This document shows positions 57,401-64,000 of a stretch of DNA of 64,000 bases, in pieces. Position 1 is the first letter of the stretch. Every line of letters starts with the position of its first letter. This stretch comes from Blastomussa wellsi (taxonomy: Eukaryota; Cnidaria; Anthozoa; Scleractinia; Plerogyridae). The stretch spans positions 2,923,460 to 2,987,459 of the forward strand of contig OX393568.1 of the NCBI GenBank assembly GCA_947652115.1, in the 5' to 3' direction. A model generated the notes under the pieces. The model worked only from the letters and a program-made list of their open reading frames with translations. It ran no database searches and had not been told where the DNA came from. The translations under genes and the position numbers were made by a program.

Positions 57401-58127
57401 ATGTAACATTTAATTTGTTGCAATGTTTGCAAACAGATCGAGGCTGACAGAAAGGATCTGAAAGACAGAGAGATCAGAGAATCTGTAAGTTGATGTTACT
57501 ATTTCAGAAATATACATGTACACCTGCACCCAGTTGTTCAGAGTAGATAATGCTATCCACCGGATAAATCACTATCCAGTGCATAAGTGTTGGAAAAAAT
57601 ACTACACTATCCACTGGATAGTGATTTATCTGATGGATAGCATTATCCACTCTTTGAACAACCAAGGCCTGAGAAGGATATTCACAACATTCTTATTAAT
57701 ATTAACTCCCATAACCATATCATATTTTAGAGAGCCAGAAAAGTTGACAAGTTTGGTGGAAAGATGACAAAATTTGAAGACATTGGTGTTGACCTGAACA
57801 AGGTATGTTCTGACAAGGGGGTCATAATCATGATCAGGGTGGGGGGAGGTCTAACAGAAGGGATGTTTGTCTGAGAGTCTTTAAAAAATTTTGATGACCA
57901 AAACATTTCAAGATCAAATTTCAACTCCTCTGTCATATACATTTATTATTTTCATTCTTTCTTTATTTTATCGCTTTATTGGTTTCTTTTTAAGAACTAG
58001 TTTAAGAAGGGGCGCTTGCATACCGAACAATGCAAACAGTACAATGTGCAGACCCTCCCTTGTCATAATAAATAACAGCCCTTTAAGGTCTTACAAAATT
58101 TTTCTTCTGTTTTAGGGAGGAGGATGA
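54423..58127 (+). CDS. PUB-domain protein (NGLY1/UBXN6-type PUB, no enzyme domain)
   Basis: Nine exons (54423-54437, 54536-54660, 54985-55108, 55502-55575, 56434-56482, 56760-56855, 57437-57484, 57731-57802, 58116-58127) give 204 residues in frame. Residues of about 15-115 match the PUB fold as remembered from NGLY1: LLTLANNVI, EKYRKIKLQN, a short central loop, then GWIEVEECVVLP. PUB domains bind the C-terminal tail of the p97/VCP ATPase, so a role in ubiquitin or ER-associated degradation is plausible. A Glu/Lys/Arg-rich stretch of about 125-180 is probably a coiled coil, and the C-terminus ends KFEDIGVDLNKGGG. No transglutaminase or UBX domain follows, so it is neither full NGLY1 nor full UBXN6. 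The last coding exon has only three sense codons. AATAAA at 58165-58170. Confidence 0.85.
57190..57362 (-). mobile_element. SINE, inverted, 3'-truncated copy
   Basis: Read on the minus strand it begins AGGGAGGCGGACTGACC and carries a TAATGGTCAATGCGC A-box region and CACCCAGGTGTATAAAGGG in the body. It is more diverged than the copies in NFXL1 and ends before the second half. Intron 6 of the PUB gene. Confidence 0.75.
57533..57662. repeat. Foldback element
   Basis: GTTGTTCAGAGTAGATAATG at the left mirrors a right end reading GATAGCATTATCCACTCTTTGAACAAC in part. The inner arms ATCCACCGGATAAATCACT and AGTGATTTATCTGATGGAT surround ATCCAGTG and CACTGGAT. Located in intron 7 of the PUB gene. Confidence 0.8.
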
Positions 58128-58796
58128 GGATAGTTTCCATTGGATCACAACTTCCAATGATGCAAATAAATTATAGACATATGCCACACAAGATGACAAC
58201 ATCTCTGGAAAAGCTATGCAAGCCTCAGGGATGTTTGATGAAATGTGACAATCTGCAGCTATAACTACAATAATAATAATTATAACAAAAGGATATTTTT
58301 GTTATCATTTTACAGAACTTTTAATAATAAATAATAATAATAAAGACTTTATTTAAGTGTCAATTTATCTAGCACCACTGTGCTAATTGGGAACACTGTA
58401 AATACGTAAACAAATATTGTAAATGAAACAGAAAGTTCTTAAAAATCCCAACTGGCAGGAGGCAGACCAGTTGGCTATTTACAAAGCGTGGAGGAGTTGA
58501 ATTCGGGGCCACCGAAGACAAATCCGTTTTAGTGGCAGGGAGGAGGACTCAAACCCGGGACCACCTGATTACAAGTCTAGCGCCCTGACCACTAGGCCAC
58601 GCTCGCCTCCAAAACCACATTGGAAATCCTTGGATTCTCTGAAACAGGGAAAATTAAGATATTTTCTGTTGATGTAGACTTCTCACCCCTTTAAGATTAC
58701 ATTTTTAATAGCCAACTTAGACCAACCTTACATTTTGTGAGGGTTAAGTAAATTGTAAACAAACACAATAAACAAGACAGGTTCCAGTATGTTTGA
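58128..58796. other. Intergenic region after the PUB gene, repeats
   Basis: It holds the 3' UTR of the PUB gene (AATAAA at 58165), a short TAA microsatellite at 58324-58346 and a second SINE type. The RPS3 3' end begins near 58800 on the other strand, so the two genes converge here. Confidence 0.6.
58345..58618 (-). mobile_element. Second tRNA-headed SINE type
   Basis: On the minus strand the head reads GGAGGCGAGCG followed by TGGCCTAGTGG (A box), and GGTTTGAGTCC lies about 50 bp further (B box). The body is unlike the 51568 family. The element ends against the TAA repeat at 58324, a common tail for LINE-mobilised elements. A true tRNA is excluded by the missing acceptor and anticodon stems. 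Confidence 0.7.
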
Positions 58797-58802
58797 GAGA
58801 TG

Positions 58803-59277
58803 TTTATTTTCTATACTTGGAATTATTTTTTTACACAGCAAGATGGAAAACAGCTGGATGATTCTTTCAAACCTGAAAACAAAATAGAATAAAAATTAAC
58901 TTAGAATGTTAATTTATCAGAATTGGTCTAATGAAAACAGCGAACAAGAACTACACATGCCAAAAATGACAGCTCTGTGCTCAGGCTGCAATGTGGGACG
59001 ACTTTCAGCAAATTGATAAACCCTGGCTGCACACAGTCCACCCTCCACTCTTCAACACTTTGGCAAACACAGCAAACAAAGTCATGTTCCCAGCCACATG
59101 CAAGCACTATTTTTTAAATCTCTCTGAAGCAAACACTTTCAAGGTTCGACTGTCAAGGGTCCAATGGCTGGTTGGTGCAGTCACTTTGATTAAGAATTGT
59201 CATGTGTATCAAATGACACTGATTGGATAGATGGTGATTACAGTAACTTGTCGCAGGTAAAACGTACCTGGAAGCTT
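58803..59277 (-). other. RPS3 3' UTR with its own intron and poly(A) signal
   Basis: After the stop the fifth exon runs 10 more bases to a CAG|GTACGT donor at 59268. An acceptor ending TTTTCAG at 58873 starts a last exon (58872 to about 58790) with AATAAA at 58808-58803. The junction is close enough to the stop that nonsense-mediated decay is not expected. Confidence 0.7.
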
Positions 59278-62564
<3,287 letters not shown>

Positions 62565-62648
62565 GATGACTGCCGCGAAAAGAGAACGTTCCCAAGGGCC
62601 ATCGCGGCCTTGATAACCGCAGGCGCATGTGCAGACAAGAATTCCGCC
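62565..62648 (-). promoter_or_regulatory. RPS3 start region with TOP-like tract, possibly bidirectional
   Basis: On the minus strand TTCTCTTTTC occupies 62586-62577, about 20 bp before the ATG. Ribosomal protein mRNAs begin with C plus a pyrimidine run (5' TOP), so transcription probably starts near 62584. A plus-strand ATG with a splice donor lies 85 bp away, which would make this a shared promoter. No TATA box is visible. Confidence 0.65.
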
Positions 62649-62815
62649 ATGTTGACGAGTCGGTGTTTTCGTTCGATCTCGAAGCTTTCTTCTTCTGCAC
62701 GCTTGGTGGTAAGTGGAATTTTATTTTATCTTGTAAAAATTTGCACTCTGCTAAACGGGATCTTTCTTCTTTCAGCGCCATGCTTCAAGGCTACGACAAG
62801 GAAGCTGCACGGAAG
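62649..62815 (+). other. Putative first exons of an unidentified divergent transcript
   Basis: A plus-strand ATG at 62649 opens a 20-codon frame with Arg, Ser and no acidic residues, like a mitochondrial targeting peptide. It ends at a good donor (GTAAGT at 62709). An acceptor TTCTTTCAG near 62775 and a donor GTGAGA at 62816 bound a second small exon. Beyond this I could not find a continuation that stays open for long: acceptors at about 62879 and 62931 both lead to early stops. A start at the ATG inside the second exon is an alternative. Possibly a gene running past the window, possibly non-coding. Confidence 0.3.
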
Positions 62816-62819
62816 GTGA

Positions 62820-64000
62820 GACAATTACATAAGTTAGCACGTGCATGCAGTATAATATTAGTTTTTCTTCCTCACTCAGATCTGTAAAATAGTTCTTGAT
62901 CTTCTGGTTTTCAACGTCTACAGGGCTGGTTCTTCAGAGTGGACTGTTAGGAAAGTCAACAACGAGTAGTCAATTGTAAGTGGAAAGTTGATGAACTGTT
63001 CTCAAGTTCAACTACTGTAGCTAGAAGGGACTGGAACTAGCCATCTGATCTTTCGCTTCATCTCTCACTTGAAAGTTCCTCCTGGAGTAAACTCAGTTTC
63101 GTCCCCACAGATCATGATCCTTTTGGTCAGCACCGAGAATGGAGACCTCTGGGCTGGACTGAAAGCCCAGAAAGACGGACAAATAGACTAGTTCAGCTAA
63201 CATGTTTACATCCTTGTTGCTACCCAATTCCGGGGGGGGGGGGTACTCCCTTATAAGGGCTATACAGGGACGTGCCACTGGATAGGGCATGGTTTTTGAC
63301 CCCTCAGTCCTGAATAGGGTATATAATTCAAGAGAGCCTGTCCTAAACAGGGTATGGATATTAATGAGATGTCCTGTACAGGGTATGGCTTCAAGACTTT
63401 CGTCAAGTTTTAAGTATATCCTAAATCAGAAACGTTCCTCAGTATTTATTTAGCCAGTCATCAGTCAACATTAGATCATTTTCAGGACTAGATATAGTAT
63501 AAAAAAACGTTTTCTTTGGTCCTAAACAGGGCATATGTTTGAAGTTCTTATGGTCCTAAACAGGGTCAGGGTTTCAGATGTCGTAGGCATTTGTAGCGTG
63601 CGCAACAGTTGTTGCTATGTTGTTATTGTATTATAACAGCATCTGTACATTTCTATATATCAGTCAAAAGGACACCATGTGCATACAGTTTTCACCATAA
63701 AAGCCCAGCACATTTTCACCTCTCTTACAAAGTTGGCACGCTTGCAATTTTGCCTTTACCACCATGACATGTAAATCTCAAATTGCCTGTTTGCTTAGGC
63801 TAGATGTATTTGTCATTGTTAATGCTAAAAGCCATGCTTGGTTTCTTCGACTTCCTATCAGTGTCAATAACAACAGCATCCTCAGCCTCAGAGCTTGAAT
63901 CATTGACTTGCATGTATATGTGTATGTCATGTTTAAATTTTTAATTTGACACAGATTTATGGGTAGGGTGGAAGAAAGAGAAGGTCCATGTGTAGAATTT
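62820..64000. other. Right edge: no supported gene, AGGGTATG-rich repeat
   Basis: 63225-63600 holds a G run followed by GGTACTCCC, and CCTAAACAGGG and AGGGTATGG words about eight times, in the same style as the irregular-word elements elsewhere in the window. 63600-64000 is unremarkable AT-rich DNA. Splice-like signals exist near 62879 and 63110, but I cannot build a convincing exon chain. Confidence 0.5.

Overview
The window looks like nuclear genomic DNA of an anthozoan cnidarian, most likely a stony coral. The grounds are spliced animal genes with GT-AG introns, AT-rich introns packed with short inverted-repeat elements, a tRNA-headed SINE family in several copies, and genes whose predicted proteins are clearly animal. 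I assigned the organism from gene content and repeat style only, so the genus is not determined. All exon models below were built by hand from splice consensus, reading phase and similarity to remembered families. Every one closes in frame.

Layout. (1) 1131-3801 (+): a three-exon PAP2-fold membrane enzyme of the Aur1/ceramide inositolphosphotransferase type. (2) 3802-8450: no gene, but repeats and a fragment of a retroelement lying between TAA microsatellites. (3) 8451-12185 (+) and 24575-15653 (-): two paralogous receptor tyrosine kinases arranged tail to tail. Both have leucine-rich repeats, calcium-binding EGF modules, one transmembrane helix and an FGFR-like kinase; the minus-strand copy also has a fibronectin III module. 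Between them is a 530-bp AGC/AGT repeat and a foldback element. (4) 27329-35361 (+): a 13-exon FAM47E-like gene. (5) 54190-35754 (-): a 21-exon NFXL1 orthologue (890 residues) with two micro-exons, one GC-AG intron and a 3.3-kb, 19-bp minisatellite in one intron. (6) 54423-58127 (+): a nine-exon PUB-domain protein, divergent from NFXL1 across 232 bp. (7) 62564-59278 (-): ribosomal protein S3, with a TOP-like start and a 3' UTR intron. A possible divergent transcript starts at 62649 and runs toward the right edge.

How the genes relate. The two receptors are a local duplication whose kinase-side intron positions and phases agree, while their extracellular modules differ. One of them carries an in-frame intronic extension followed by a polyadenylation hexamer, which would give a kinase-less membrane protein. 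FAM47E-like and NFXL1 converge (392 bp between stop codons). NFXL1/PUB and RPS3/62649 are head-to-head pairs. I see no operon-like functional cassette. The items most worth a second look are the LRR-EGF-(FN3)-kinase pair, the Aur1-like enzyme in an animal, the intronic decoy isoform, and the minisatellite with its 17-unit higher-order period.
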